Shown: piece after piece, positions 10,393 to 22,637 of the stretch
Position numbering within the stretch: the first letter of the stretch is position 1
Layout of the letters: every line of letters begins with the position of its first letter
Program-made: the position numbers and the translations under genes
Origin: Entomortierella parvispora
Lineage: Eukaryota; Mortierellomycota; Mortierellomycetes; Mortierellales; Mortierellaceae
NCBI GenBank assembly: GCA_963573315.1
Contig: OY752148.1
Span: 1,169,263 to 1,233,262, forward strand
Direction of reading: 5' to 3'
DNA: 64,000 bases
Notes under the pieces: model-generated
Database searches by the model: none
Told to the model about the DNA's origin: nothing
The model's input: only the letters and a program-made list of their open reading frames with translations

Positions 10393-12183
10393 ATGAAGAG
10401 AAGCAACGATTACCAGAGTCATGACGCCTTCAAGAAGCCACGTGTCGCCCATGGATACAACAACAGCAACAGCAGCAATAACAACAACAACTACCCAACC
10501 CACGGCGGCATGGCTGGGGGCATGGGATCTATGGGTGGTGCCCCAGCAGACATGTACGGCGGATATGGCTCTGGCCAAATGATGATGGGAAGCTATGGTC
10601 AGATGCCAAACCCTGGTCAATATGGCACCCAGTTTGGAGGAGAGCATGCCATGGCTATGGCACCCTACCAAGCATACCCCGCCCCCGCGTTCGGGACCGC
10701 ATATGCCAACGTCCCTTTCCAGATGTCCTTCCCCCCAAATGGCGCTCCAGGAATGAGCACAGGGATCCGCACACTTTATATTGGCAATCTGCCTCAAGGC
10801 ACCACTGTTGAAGAGGTTCTGAGTCTGGTGCGAACTGGAATTGTCGAGAGTGCCCGTATCTTGCCCGAGAAGAACTGCGCCTTTATTGCGTTCATGGAAC
10901 CCTCTTCAGCGGCCGCATTTCACCAGGAGGCCAACGCGCGCAAGCCCTCCATCAACGGTCAGGAGGTTCGTGTCGGTTGGGGCAAGGCCTCGGTGCCACC
11001 TCCCAATGTCGTCCAGGCAGTCCAACAAGGAGCAACCCGTAATGTCTTTATCGGCAACGTTGATGATTCGATCACGGAGCAGAGTCTGCATGACGACTGT
11101 ATCAAGTACGGAGTCATTGACACGATCAAGATTCTGCGGGAGAAGAATATTGCGTTTGTTCATTTCGCCAGTATCAGCTCTGCTATGAAGGCGGTCGCCA
11201 GCCTGCCCATGGAAGCTACATATGCAGGTCGTAGAGTCAACTATGGCAAGGACCGATGTGCAAAGTCAGGCTCCAACTTGCAAGGTGGGGGAGGAGGAGC
11301 AGGAAACGCGTTCACTTTTGGTGCCCCTTCGTTCCCTCAGTACGGATCTTCGATGCCCGTGTCCTTCAACCCCAACTTTGATCGGTTCCCCCCAGGAGGA
11401 CGACAAAACAGCGGAGGACTCTCCAATGTCGGGGGAGGCAACTCGGATAACAGTGCAGTTCCTGTGGAAACTCTGTTTGCGGAACGAAAGAGGACTGTTT
11501 ACTTGGGCTCGATTGGCCCCGAGACTACGTGTGAGGATCTCTGTAACTCGATCCGAGGAGGCATTTTGAGCAACATTCGCTTCTTTCCTCAAAAGCATAT
11601 GGCCTTTGTGACCTTTGTGGACCCTCAAGCGGCCGAGACGTTCGTGAACCAGGCGAACCAATTGGGTCTGATGATCAAATCTCGTCGACTCAAGGTTGGT
11701 TGGGGCCAGAACGCACACACGTTGACCCCACCTGTGATTCAGGCTATTCGGTCTGGTGCAACTCGAAACGTCTACTTGGGCGGTCTTTCGGCCATGATGA
11801 CCGAGGAGACCCTTAGACGAGACTTTTCCGAGTTTGGCGAGATCGAACTGGTGAACTTGCTCAAGGAAAAGAACTGTGGGTTTGTCAACTTTACAAACAT
11901 TCTCTCGGCCGTCCAAGCAATCGAGGGTATCCGTCGTAACCCTGAATACGCAGCTGTGAAGATCAACTACGGCAAGGATCGTTGCGGCAATGCCCCGAAA
12001 CCCAACCGTATCAACTTGAACGCCAACAACGGCGGTCATGGCGCCAATGGAGGCAACAATAACAATAACAATAACAACAGCAACAGCAACAACAGCAACG
12101 GCGGTCACAGTGCCAAGGCAGAATCATCGGACGCGGAGGATATCAAAAACTTTGACCTTGACGACGAGATGTTCCAAGTTTAG
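10393..12183 (+). CDS. nrd1: Four-RRM RNA-binding protein (Nrd1/Mrn1 family)
   Basis: A single exon of 596 residues. After an N-terminal region rich in N, S, G and M come four RRMs at roughly 126-195, 216-284, 364-434 and 455-530. Each has recognisable RNP2/RNP1 strands: RTLYIGNLP with NCAFIAF, RNVFIGNV with NIAFVHF, RTVYLGSIG with HMAFVTF, and RNVYLGGLS with NCGFVNF. The second and fourth end in the characteristic VNYGKDRC / INYGKDRC. This layout matches fission yeast Nrd1 (Msa2) and budding yeast Mrn1, cytoplasmic regulators of mRNA stability and translation that go to stress granules. An N/G/S-rich linker and an acidic C-terminus (SSDAEDIKNFDLDDE) complete the protein. The start follows a long CT-rich leader. 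Confidence 0.92.
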   Translation: MKRSNDYQSHDAFKKPRVAHGYNNSNSSNNNNNYPTHGGMAGGMGSMGGAPADMYGGYGSGQMMMGSYGQMPNPGQYGTQFGGEHAMAMAPYQAYPAPAFGTAYANVPFQMSFPPNGAPGMSTGIRTLYIGNLPQGTTVEEVLSLVRTGIVESARILPEKNCAFIAFMEPSSAAAFHQEANARKPSINGQEVRVGWGKASVPPPNVVQAVQQGATRNVFIGNVDDSITEQSLHDDCIKYGVIDTIKILREKNIAFVHFASISSAMKAVASLPMEATYAGRRVNYGKDRCAKSGSNLQGGGGGAGNAFTFGAPSFPQYGSSMPVSFNPNFDRFPPGGRQNSGGLSNVGGGNSDNSAVPVETLFAERKRTVYLGSIGPETTCEDLCNSIRGGILSNIRFFPQKHMAFVTFVDPQAAETFVNQANQLGLMIKSRRLKVGWGQNAHTLTPPVIQAIRSGATRNVYLGGLSAMMTEETLRRDFSEFGEIELVNLLKEKNCGFVNFTNILSAVQAIEGIRRNPEYAAVKINYGKDRCGNAPKPNRINLNANNGGHGANGGNNNNNNNNSNSNNSNGGHSAKAESSDAEDIKNFDLDDEMFQV

Positions 12184-13425
12184 ACAAAGAAGCCTATTTC
12201 CCGTTCATCTCGAACACCGAGGAGGAAATCGATCCGCGGTGCAAACTATCTATCTCTGTTGCCCTGCCACACAAAGATGGCGACCGGCATTCAACTTTTT
12301 CACGTTCTTTTTCCTCTGATTTGAGAACAACTTTCATGCTTGCATTGATGCCTGTTCCTTGTATTCTTTTGTGCCGAAATAAACTTGTATATTTTCCATC
12401 CAAAAAACAGCAAAGAAAAAAACCATGTTACGAGTTCAAAAAAGCCAACCAAAGGGACAAATTAACCTTGACAGGGCAAGGCCGGTATGTTGCTGCAGGT
12501 ACTTGCAGTTCGCGCTGTTGGCCCGGTCGCGCGTGGATTTTGTCTGATTTTGTGTGAGGGTCGAAAAGAAGGGCAGGGAGGAAAAGAGGCCAAGTGGCAG
12601 TGCAAGTTGGTGCACACGCGTCTCCCAGTTTTCCAGAGTGGCACGAGTGTATGATGCAAAGGAGGCACGACAAACGGCCAATTGGAGAGCCGATCCCATC
12701 TTTCCTGGCTGACCCCTGTCACAAGACGTCAAAGAAGGAGTGGATCGGTACCTGCTCCCGCCATGTGGATGTTTTCTTATGACAAAGGCGGGTATTGGGG
12801 GTTGGGTTTTGGTCAAGAGAGCAACGGACGGCGAGAGCCTTCAAGAATAGATTTCGATCCTCACACACACACACACACACACACACAGGCATTGCAGGTT
12901 TCGGGATCTTTGTTCCTTGCGCTGCCTCACGAGCCCTTTGTTCGTATATATTAGACTGTTTGTAACTGACCCGAGAACTAGACGTGACACAAACAAAAAG
13001 AAGAGAATCTTTGGGAAGTGTCTCCTTCAGCAACCGCCCCCTGGTCATTGAGGAAGCAGCGAACGGGTTTGCACTGCCTCTTGAGCATCGATCCAGATCT
13101 TCGGCCTTGTTGACCTGCTGGTGCGCTATGCATTCTCTCGCCATCAAACAAACAGACCGAAGCCAAACAACAAACAAACCAAACCAAATCAAAAAAAAAA
13201 AAAAAAAAAAAAAAAAGAGGTAGCCTCCTCGGGTTATAAAAGGCATCAATTATCCCACCAACTTATTTTCCAGCCCTTTTCACTAGTTCACTTTTCTTTC
13301 AACGAACCTTTTTAACCTCTCCCGTCTTTCTTTCTCGTTCCTTTTTTGCGAGTTAATTCCTCACATCCAATTCCACCGCAGCACTACTTTTTATTCAACT
13401 CGCTGTTATCCCTCTCAAAAAGACG
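12184..13425. promoter_or_regulatory. Intergenic: 3' end of nrd1-like gene and promoter of the symporter gene
   Basis: No gene seen. It contains a (CA)n microsatellite at 12862-12887 and A26 at 13191-13216, the latter 210 bases upstream of the symporter start and followed by a T/C-rich leader. Confidence 0.55.
12862..12887. repeat. (CA)n microsatellite
   Basis: About 13 uninterrupted CA units in intergenic DNA. Confidence 0.9.
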
Positions 13426-15398
13426 ATGCGTAGCCCATTCTTGAAGAGCCCTAAGGATGATCTCCGTAGTAACCCAGTTTTGTACAACATGCCTGAGGAT
13501 GACAACGACCGGATGCTCAGGAAGCCAACATTGGGTTCAAAGTTTTCCGGGGCCTGGAAGAGGGTCTCGGAACCATTGATGGAGGTTTGGAAGTTCTTGC
13601 GACGACGGACCAACCTGACGTTTTGGATCGTGGTCGGTGTCGCTGTCGGGCTCTTGATTGGAAAGTTCGCGCCGGATTTTGCAGTCAAGATCGGTCCTCT
13701 AGGAGAGGTGTTCATTCGAATGATTCAATGTGTTGTGGTATGTCAAAGTCAGCAGCTGAGGGGCGGGGGATCGTGTGTGAATGTTTGAGAGGCTGCAACG
13801 ATGATCCGAGGGGAATGTACTACAATGAACCGTTGAAGGAGAAAAAAAAATTAATCACGCGTCCGCCTGCCTTTTTTTGTCAACAGGGTCCCCTTATCTT
13901 CAGCACGCTGGTCGTGGGAATCGCCGGCCACGGCAACGACCTGGCGCGAGTCGGTCGCCTTGCCCTGAAGTCCGTCGTGTACTTTGAGGTCGTCACAACC
14001 CTGGCTCTGATCTTCGGCCTAATCGCCGTCAATGTTGTCAAGCCCGGTGCTGGCTACGACATGACTGGGCTCACCTACGATGCTGCAAACACGACTGAGA
14101 TTTCCTGGGTGACAGAGATGGAACTCATCGTCCCCACCTCCTTCTTCCTTGCCCTCACCGACCATACTGCCGTCCTGGCCATCGTCTTTTGCGCCATTAT
14201 GTTTTCAGTTGCCATTACCCGCCTGGACGACAAATCCAAGGCGTTCCTCCTGGACTTCAACGTCTCCCTTTCCAGTGCAATGTTCAAGGTTGTCGATCTC
14301 ATCATGAACTATGCCCCTATCGGTATCGCCTGCTCTCTTGCCTCCACCTTGGGACAGTATGGACTGGGTGCTCTGGGGGCAGCAGGGAAACTGGTCGCCA
14401 CCCTTTATGTCACCCTGATCCTCTTTATGATTTTCGTCATCTTACCCATCATTCTCATGTCACGTATACCCCTCCGAGAGTTTGCTTGGACCGTTTCTCA
14501 GCCTTTCTTGATGGCGTTTGCCACCTCTTCCTCAGAGTCAGCCCTTCCAAAGGCTATGGAGAACATGGTCGAGTTTGGTGTCCCTCCCGAGATTGCCGCC
14601 TTTGTGATCCCCACCGGCTATTCTTTTAATCTCGAAGGCTCAACCCTGTATCTGGCTGTGGCCGCCATCTTTTGTGCTCAGGTTGCAGGGATTACAAAAA
14701 CACCCAGTCAACAAATTTCCATGGTCTTGACACTGATGTTGACCTCCAAGGGTGTGGCCGCAGTACCCCGAGCGAGTTATATTGTCCTGGCCTCAACTTT
14801 GGACAGTGCCAATATTCCATGGCAACCCCTGGGGTTGATCTTGGCCGTGGATGCTTTCATGGATATGGCCAGAACAAGTGTCAATGTCGTGGGCAATATG
14901 ACGGCATGTGCCGTGGTCGCGAAATGGGAAGGGGAGTTCAGGAACTTGAGCTGGAGAGCTAGAATGCAGAGTCAACAACCTGAGACCTTGGAGATGGATG
15001 ATGATATGGATCGGGGCCTTGGAGGCATTGGATCTGGCGGCTACGAGATGTCGCATCGGCAGGGACAGGATCACAGCCATGCCGGCTCCATCTTACCTCT
15101 GCATTCAGGCACCATTGGCCAGGACTTGTACAGTCATCAATTCAACACGGGCATGGGCGGGGGTAGTGGAGGATCAGGCGTTGGTGGCGTAGGAGCAAGC
15201 GGCGGTGGCAATGGAGGATACAATGCTGAAAAGATATCAATTCATTCTGTCCAGTCGGTTCGATCTTTCGATTCGATCCCGGAGCAGCAGCCACAACGTC
15301 CATTGCCTTACACTGCTGGATCTTCGACTGTGGGTTATCAGCAAAGCACTGCTTATAACAGCCAGTTCAGTGGAATGATCAACGATCGATACGTCTAG
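13426..15398 (+). CDS. Dicarboxylate/amino acid:cation symporter (DAACS/SLC1 family)
   Basis: Two exons, 13426-13737 and 13887-15398, joined in phase 0 give 607 residues. The first membrane segment (FWIVVGVAVGLLIGKF) is interrupted soon after by the intron, and then GPLIFSTLVVGIAG restarts the fold. Family signatures include TSSSESALPK (serine-rich HP1 tip), the IPTGYSFNLEGSTLY helix corresponding to the NMDGT region of SLC1 carriers, GVAAVPRASY (HP2) and DMARTSVNVVGN (last helix). These resemble bacterial GltP/DctA more than animal glutamate transporters. Such carriers import glutamate, aspartate or C4-dicarboxylates with protons or sodium at the plasma membrane. A roughly 60-residue N-terminal extension and a 120-residue G/S/Q-rich C-terminal tail are cytosolic additions. 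Confidence 0.92.
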
Positions 15399-18146
15399 AC
15401 GTGCCATTTTTGACCCCCTCTTCAACTACAGTTTCATAACCTGTGATGCCTTGCCATCTCTCTTTTTCTACTTCTTTTTCAAATTCATTCTTGTAAATAA
15501 TCTAAAGTGTATTCATGTAAAATTTCACATCTTAAACCAATAACACTTCCAAGCAGTTCAATTAATGATGTGCAAAGTGTATAGTCATGGTCTTGGCGGA
15601 GGAAATCTCTTTTGGTAACCTATCCAGCCTGAGGAGAATAACGCGTCGGTAGGAGTCGGGTCCCTCCCAACTTTGATCCCTTCAAAAATCACGCACGATC
15701 TACTTATCCTCATATGAGTCATATCATGCACTCTCAATGGTCCAGATCCATTAATTCTTTGTATCGGTCTCCTTTCATTGTCTTTCGATCCCTCACTTCT
15801 ATTTTACGTTTATTTACTTGCACATCATTCAACAGATTCATAAAGCAGGCCGCCGGGCGCGATCAATGAAATGCAAGCGGAGCAGGGCTGAAATGCGAGC
15901 GAGCAAGGATGGCAAGAAGAACGACAAAAGGAATGGGAACCCGTGTCTTCTTTGTGGATTGAAGTCGAATGACCGCCGGAGAGTGACCGCGTATCTGTAA
16001 AACTCGACTCTTTTGACTACGCCGTCGCGCTGAGGGTGATATGCTGGTGCAAAACTTCGCATCAAAATAAAATCAATCTATAAGACATTCTATTCTTTTG
16101 TTAAGCACCCAATGATAGGATCTGACGGCATCCTCTTGCTTGTTGCCTTTCCAGGGAAAATGTATCCCAGCTTCCACAGCATCGACGGCAGTGAGAGCAT
16201 GAGCAAACCTGTGAGCGTCAAGTTGGAGGTTTGCAAGGTGGGGCTTGCTTTCGTCAAGCAAGGGTATCGTTTAAAGCAATCAAACCGCTTTTTGAGATAA
16301 AGCTGCGGCAGGTCAAGTAGTGTCAAGACTCCCCAATATTTCGTTGTGGTCGACCCGAGCTCCCACGACTCTGTTGGACGTCTCGTCGCAGGAATGGCTG
16401 GAAGGTGAGGATCCTCGGACGGAGATTCAGACAAAAACACCAAACTGGATAATTCATACCCGTCTAATGAGCTCATACACCTCGTTGAAAGTGTCGGTCA
16501 GGGTTGCCGAGCATCAATAATCAATCTTGTCGAGGAGTAAAAAAAAACTGGCGATTAGTAAAAAAAGTCTTGAGAGATCACAGTGAACAGACTCTTGCAA
16601 GGAAGCAGCGCGCGAAATGACACTTGACACTTACCTCCAAAGAGCTCGTAATCTTGGGAGTGCGACCATGTCTGTTTAAACACCTCAGCGGCTCGTTCAC
16701 CGCGGCCCGGGTTCGACGCGACTGCTGTGTGCGCCTGAAAACGCGAGTCGCGTGTCACGCTCAGAAACGGCACAGGAACACAGGAAACACTAGGCGGAGG
16801 CACACGGAGCCTGGTGTCTTGGAACGCTGACCAGAGACCCTATGAAAGGCGCTCCTAATGATCCTCTCGAGTATCACGCTCCTCTACTTGCAAACACGAG
16901 GCATCGTCGGGCTAAAAGAATGTCGCAGCACATTAGGACTCGAGACATCAATGCTTCTGGCGATGTCGACCCCCTGAGGAGTGACATTCAAGAGGAGAAT
17001 GACCAGCATTATGTTGTACCGTGATGAATTACCGGAAAGAGTTGTTGTTGTTGAGGAGAAGCGTAGCCTCCTTTTCTTATTTTGTTTGATATTTATTCCA
17101 GCTGTGGCCACAAAGGTCACGCACCTCATGCAAGTCGGGCGTTGTTTCCTTGTCAAAAATAAAAATAAAAGAAGCTCCTCTGCCTTCTTCTCCAGACAGG
17201 AGGAACCAATGGTATATGGACCCCAAGGAGGCACACCCAATACTGTTCTGCGCCAGGTGCCCTCCTCTTCCCATGTTTCTTGCTCCAGGCTGTATTTTTT
17301 ACACATAATTTCCCCACGGCGGACACCTATTCACCAAGACAAAGGAACAGAGAGAAAAGGCAAAAAAAAATAGTTAGCGTTCAGTTCCCGAATGGACGTT
17401 GCGTGCAGGAACAGCAGCAGCAGCAGTTTTGTCGCGTTGTCGTGTTGTCGTGTTGTCCTGTTCAAGGAATATCATGACTCGCCAGCGAGAACGTACAATT
17501 TAAGAAAAAAAAAAAAAAAAAAAAAATCCACCTCGACGGGTGCCAGCTCTCGATAAAGTTGTTGACCGTAGTCAAATCACACTTCGAGGAGGGTAAGTGG
17601 AAGATTCGACGCCCGTGGATTAAGCTGGTTTCTGTAGTCCTCCTGCCCCCCGTCCTCTACCCCCACACCGGAGGGCCGCAGAGGAAGGGTGGAATGAACA
17701 GCCGTATTAGCCGCGGATGAGCAAAAAGGGATAATGTGGACGTGGGAATTGGAAGAGAAGAGAAGAGAAGAAAAGAAAAGAAAAGAGAAAAAAAGAGATA
17801 TCGACAAGGGTCGCACAGAAGAGAAACACAGAGATGGTGAGCCCCGAAGCAAACGCGGCGGGGGAACGGCTCGAGTCGAGAATGGATGATGGGGAGCAAA
17901 GAAGAGGCCAAGAAAGAGCAGTCACGGGTGGCTTGGCGTGTTTGTCTCTTTCTGTCCTCCTTCGCTGCCTTGGAAAAAAAAAAAAAAAAAAAGAAAAGCA
18001 GACGCCTCACCCAGAAGGACATATTAGCCCTACCCGTTCTTCATCCATCCATCCATCCACCCATCCTTGTCATTCCATCGCTGGTCACCCACCCTCCCCA
18101 TCCTCTCCCTTTTTTATTCCCATTCCCCTCCCTCTACATAACAGCC
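15399..18146. other. Gene-poor region with possible decayed coding fragments
   Basis: No intact gene can be built. On the minus strand, short open segments near 16740-16640 and 16515-16455 are bounded by splice-like sites and could be exons. The first reads like the start of a class I alpha-mannosidase domain (NPGRGERAAEVFKQTWSH). Later segments to about 16073 need frame changes. The rest is promoter-like: A22 at 17505-17526, A19 at 17974-17992, then a CT-rich leader for the Utp5 gene. Confidence 0.3.
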
Positions 18147-20441
18147 ATGGTCAAGCCCGCGGCCGCAAAGACTAGCTTCGGCACTCTCCAGAACCCGGAC
18201 CATGTCTCGAATGCAGTTGTCATTCACTCTTCATTCTCGCCCGATGGTGGCAGCAACTACTGCATCGTCACCCCCGGAGCTGATCACCATCGTCTCCGCA
18301 TCTTTGACACCACCACCGGCACTATCAAGAACGACTATGAGCAAAAGGAGGGCGACGGCAAGTGGACCTGTGTCCGCTGGGGCTCCATCAACGAGGCCTC
18401 CGCCAACGGCGTATGTTTTTTTCCACCTTCCTTCGTTGATATCCTGGATCATCTCGCAGATCCCAAGACCACGGTCTTGACAGCTGACTAATTACTCTCG
18501 TCCTTGTTTTGCTCTCAATATCCGCAACCACTTCGTTTATATATGTATAGGCATCAAAGAAGAAGAGGAAATCATCGCTTGGCAACAGCAGCCCAGTTCT
18601 TGCGCTTGGACACACCAATGGACATATCTCTATCTACTCGCTCGCCCATGGTCGCGTGATCCATGAGCTCTCAGGATCGCACACAGCCAAGGTCAATGAC
18701 TTTTGCTTCAGCAAGAACGGTACCCGAGGCTTCTCTGCGGGTGAGGACGGTGTGATCTGTGAATGGGACATCACTCAGGGCACCATGATGAGCAAGTTTA
18801 ACGCCGATACCAAGGCCGTCAAGAAGATCCAGATCAGCCACGATGAGACCATGATCTTGACTGCAGGACACAGCATGAAACTCTGGGATCTGGAGTCCAG
18901 AGAGACCATCAAGAACTTTACAGGACACGCCAGCGCCATCACCAATGTTGTCTTTTCTGCCAATGACAAGTTCTTGGCTTCAACGGCTGAGCAGGATCGG
19001 TTCATCAACCTCTGGGATTGCTCACGCGATAACCAGCAGGAGGGTAACATCACAGGTGAGACCCCCCCCCCCCCCCCCCAGCCCTCATACTTTATATGAT
19101 ATCGGCTCAAAAGAGGGCATCTTTGATTCTTTCAATGGATCCTAACATTTTCTCATCCTTTTTTGTGCAGCATTGACCTTGGACAACACTGTGACACACG
19201 TCGACATTTCAGCCAACAACTCGATTTTGGCTATCTCAGAAGAAGGAACTGCTGGACTCTGGCAGAACGCCCAAAGCCCCAGTGGCACCTCCAGCACTAG
19301 CGCCAAGGCCAGCAAGAAGAAGAGATTTACTACCCGTGCTTGCGATTGCCTCGTCAAGATCGAATCATCCCGTGGTGAAAAGACGATTATCCCTCTCTTG
19401 GCCGGTATCTTTACCCCCCAGTCCTCTGGTCAGATGATCCTTGCCCGCGGATCGACCATCAAGCCAGTATTCGAGAAGATCGAGTTCCAGAACGAGGATG
19501 GATCATTAAAGGAGAAGGAGTTGATCATGACCCGCGCCCCCGTTACCGGATTCCTGATGGACGAGGCTGCCCAGACTGCCAGCAATGTCAAGGCCACCAA
19601 GAAGGCATACAACGAGAGCGCGGTCACAGTGGTTGGAGCTGCCGATTTCGCCATTGCAGCACCAGGCATGGAAAAGGACAGCGACAATGAAGATAGCGAC
19701 GACGAAGAGAGAGACGCAGCCGAATTGGAGGGACGCACCATGGAGGAGAAGCTTCAGGATTTGGCTGTTGAGGATACGGCATCAAAAAAGAAGTCAACAA
19801 AGCAATCCAAGAACAAGTACTCGACACCCAAGGCCAACTCTTTGCAGCAAATGTTGATCCAAGCCTTGCACTCGAACGACTTGCAGTTGCTGGAGGCCTG
19901 TTTGACATTCAACAATGTGGAGGTGATCCGGAACACTGTCCGTCGTCTGCCCACCGCCTATGTGATCCCCTTTTTGACCCAGGTGATCCACAAGTTCCAA
20001 CAAAAGCCCAACCGTGGTGAGGCTCTACTCGAGTGGATCAAGGCCGTGTTGTTGATCCACACCGCGTACTTGATGACCGTGCCAGATTTGATCAAGAAGC
20101 TGTCCAACTTTTACCAGACCTTGGATTCGCGCGTCTCTGTGTTCCAAAAGTTGTTGAACTTGCACGGACGCTTGGACTTGGTCATGAGCCAGATCGAGAT
20201 GCGTCAGCAATACGAGGCTGAGGACACGTCAAACGAGGCTTCGACTGTGTACGTGGAGGATGAGGATGAGGAAGAGGACTTGGAGATGGATATGGAGGAG
20301 GATGATGACGAGGACGACGATCTTGTCGGTGATGCCGATGGTTTCGAGGACGAGGAGGGTGACGATACGGACGAGGAGGATCTCGAGTCCGAGATGTCGG
20401 ACGATGACGACGACGAGGAGGACTCTGAGGACGAAGAATAG
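18147..20441 (+). CDS. UTP5: Utp5 / WDR43, small-subunit processome WD40 protein
   Basis: Three exons, 18147-18410, 18551-19055 and 19171-20441, give 679 residues. The N-terminal half is a WD40 propeller with recognisable blades (GHTNGHISIYSL, FSAGEDGVICEWDI, ILTAGHSMKLWDL, LASTAEQDRFINLWD). A C-terminal Utp12-type helical domain spans about 490-610 (LQQMLIQALHSNDLQLLEACL). The last 60 residues are almost all D and E. This order (WD40, Utp12 domain, acidic tail) is that of Utp5/WDR43 in the t-UTP/UtpA complex, which binds the 5' external spacer of pre-rRNA in the nucleolus. The second intron begins gtgaga and is followed at once by a run of 18 C. The start codon context is acagccATGG. Confidence 0.93.
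19062..19079. repeat. C18 homopolymer in a UTP5 intron
   Basis: Eighteen C begin six bases after the 5' splice junction of the second UTP5 intron. Confidence 0.9.
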
Positions 20442-20827
20442 ACTGTCTGCTGCACCCCACACGCTGCCTCAGACAAATGAACGACGCCAGCATATACACC
20501 ACCACTCCACATTTCGCACAAACCCATTTTCCTTTCTTTTCTGCATGTAATCAATAAATCTTTTGAGAAAAAACCTTTACTTCGCCCTGACGGTGCAGCT
20601 GACAAAAGCGATCACAAACTGTGAGGAATGCCAAGGCAGCATTCATGCGCCCAACTCTTTCTCATCCGCCCCATTCTTTCTCATTTACCCAGCAACAACA
20701 AACCAGAGTAAAACACCTATAACTTCTCGATTCTCGACGACAAGAGAAGATCAAGTGCTGTCTAACAACTAACCTTGACATTTTCTCCTTGAAAATGATA
20801 GCGAACGATTTAATCCATTCTTGAAAA
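20442..20827. other. Intergenic, 3' region of UTP5
   Basis: AT-rich 3' flank with an aataaa-like signal (caataaatc at about 20550). No gene seen. Confidence 0.5.
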
Positions 20828-22637
20828 ATGCTGAAGTTCGGTGTCATTCTCACGGTAATCTTCGGTTTTGCAGCCATATTGCTGACAGTTTTCCCCGACG
20901 AGGGCCACCGATTGAGTCTCCCAGTCTTTTTCGCCTTTGAGATATTCAACTTTGCCATGTTTTTCATACTGGTCAATCACACGGTTGTCTCCTATCCGCT
21001 TAGTCTTCTTTCTAACAACCCTCCCAACTACGGTGCTTCCTAGCTAATATACAAATGAGACCAATTGACCCATTACATAAAGACCTTCTTACAAAAGAGT
21101 CGCGTTTTCAAGTCAACAGTGTGGGTGTGGCACGAAAGTCACGCCCTTTAGCAATGTCGTTTGTTTCTTCTCGTTCTCGTGAATTTCGAGGCGCGATGTC
21201 GTTGCTTTTGGGTACTTTGCACTCGCTTACTGCTGTGATGGTCTTTTGCTTAGTGCCTCATATCGAAGACTGGAAGGAAAAGAGGGGTATGGCAAAGTAG
21301 AATTGGGGGGGAGGGAGTGCTTTTTTTCCGCCCCCAATCCGCGTCTTATTCCAGAATCCCTTGGATTCATTCCCTCTCCTTGCATCATCCAAAAAAATGA
21401 CTTTCGAGTTGACACCACGCTACGTCTGGTAATTGAGGGCGTGGCCTTGTTGCTGGCATTTCTGATAAAGCAGTTCCTTTTCTTGGTGGCCATCGCCTTA
21501 GTGCTCCTGATCGGACTCAAAAAGTTCTTGGAGGACAGAAAACCCCTTCGAGAAAATCTTCGGCGGACAAGAATCAGTGATCTTTACCAAAGGAAAATTT
21601 GACTGGATCTCGGTAGAGCCAGAAGACCCAAGGTGGAGCCGGCATCCATCGTAAACCCTTCAATGCCAACAATGCCACCCCACGTATAGTAAACACATGC
21701 CAAAAGTTCCCGCCATAATGACTCATTGCGACCTTGAGGAAACAAAGGAAGAAGGCAATCCCAGCGCCATTCGAATCTCTTATCGGTCCATGGTCTTGGA
21801 GCCCAAGAAGTGGGTTCTACACTTTGAACATTTTGGTAGTCCGATCAACGGCGGCGAAGATCTCGGAAAGCTTGAAGTCGAACATGAAGGGTCCATCCAG
21901 TTCACGAATTCGATCGAGTTCTCGTCTAGTGTTGGCTCCAAAGGGTGCTTTGGCCCATCAAAGCCACCCTCGCTATGATGCTCCGTACAAGAGTCAACTG
22001 GCAAAAAAAAGTAATGGTCAGGCAGGTGGTTCAACCGGAGCAAGGATGTAGCTCTCAACCCACAGTTTTCTACGCAAAACTTCTCTGCAAGGTTGTCCTC
22101 GACAAAAAAGGCGTGTATTCAGTGCATGGCTCTGGAAAGTGCATGATCACTTTGAACCTGAGAGGCACTCAAGTTGCACCAGAGCACGTCATTTCCACCC
22201 CCAGTTATCCCTTCATGAAATCGCCAGGGCAATTTCAAAAGTTGCATGCAGTCTGTGGGAAGCTTCTTTTATCTGGTCGGCATTACTCAAGTCGGCTCCA
22301 GGTTAACGCGTTGTCAGTCAAACTGGTGGCCGTAACAGATCCCAAGGATCCCATGCTGTACGTCGGTTGCTCCTTTAAATCCTTGCAGCAGAAAAGACTC
22401 ATACCTGGGCACGAAAGCGAAGCCTTGTTGAGGCTTTGTCTAGGTAGTAGGTCTCTCATTGACCACGCAGGGGCTTTTTCGTTCACTTTATTTCCCATGA
22501 CTATTGGCACAAAAGCCACAAGCGTTATGTACGGCATGCCTAGTCGCGACTCGGAGATCAAGGAGATAGAGACGGCTTATTCCTCAGGCAACCTAGTCAA
22601 CTTGTGGGAGGTGATTGTAAAGGCCAAGGTCGCTTGA
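20828..22637 (+). pseudogene. Membrane protein gene of unknown family, reading frame uncertain or broken
   Basis: Several open stretches in the same direction look coding but do not join cleanly. Frame one (20828-21043) has two hydrophobic helices (FGVILTVIFGFAAILLTVF and a second near residues 30-55). A second (about 21016-21285) has one more and ends at a plausible donor. A compatible acceptor at 21353 leads to a long hydrophobic helix near 21440-21520. The frame then shifts between 21511 and 21541 without good splice sites. Further phase-compatible junctions at about 21650/21690 and 21938/22023 lead to a soluble C-terminal part ending WEVIVKAKVA at 22637. It could be one multi-exon gene with poor splice signals, two genes, or a decaying copy. 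No family was recognised. Confidence 0.35.
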
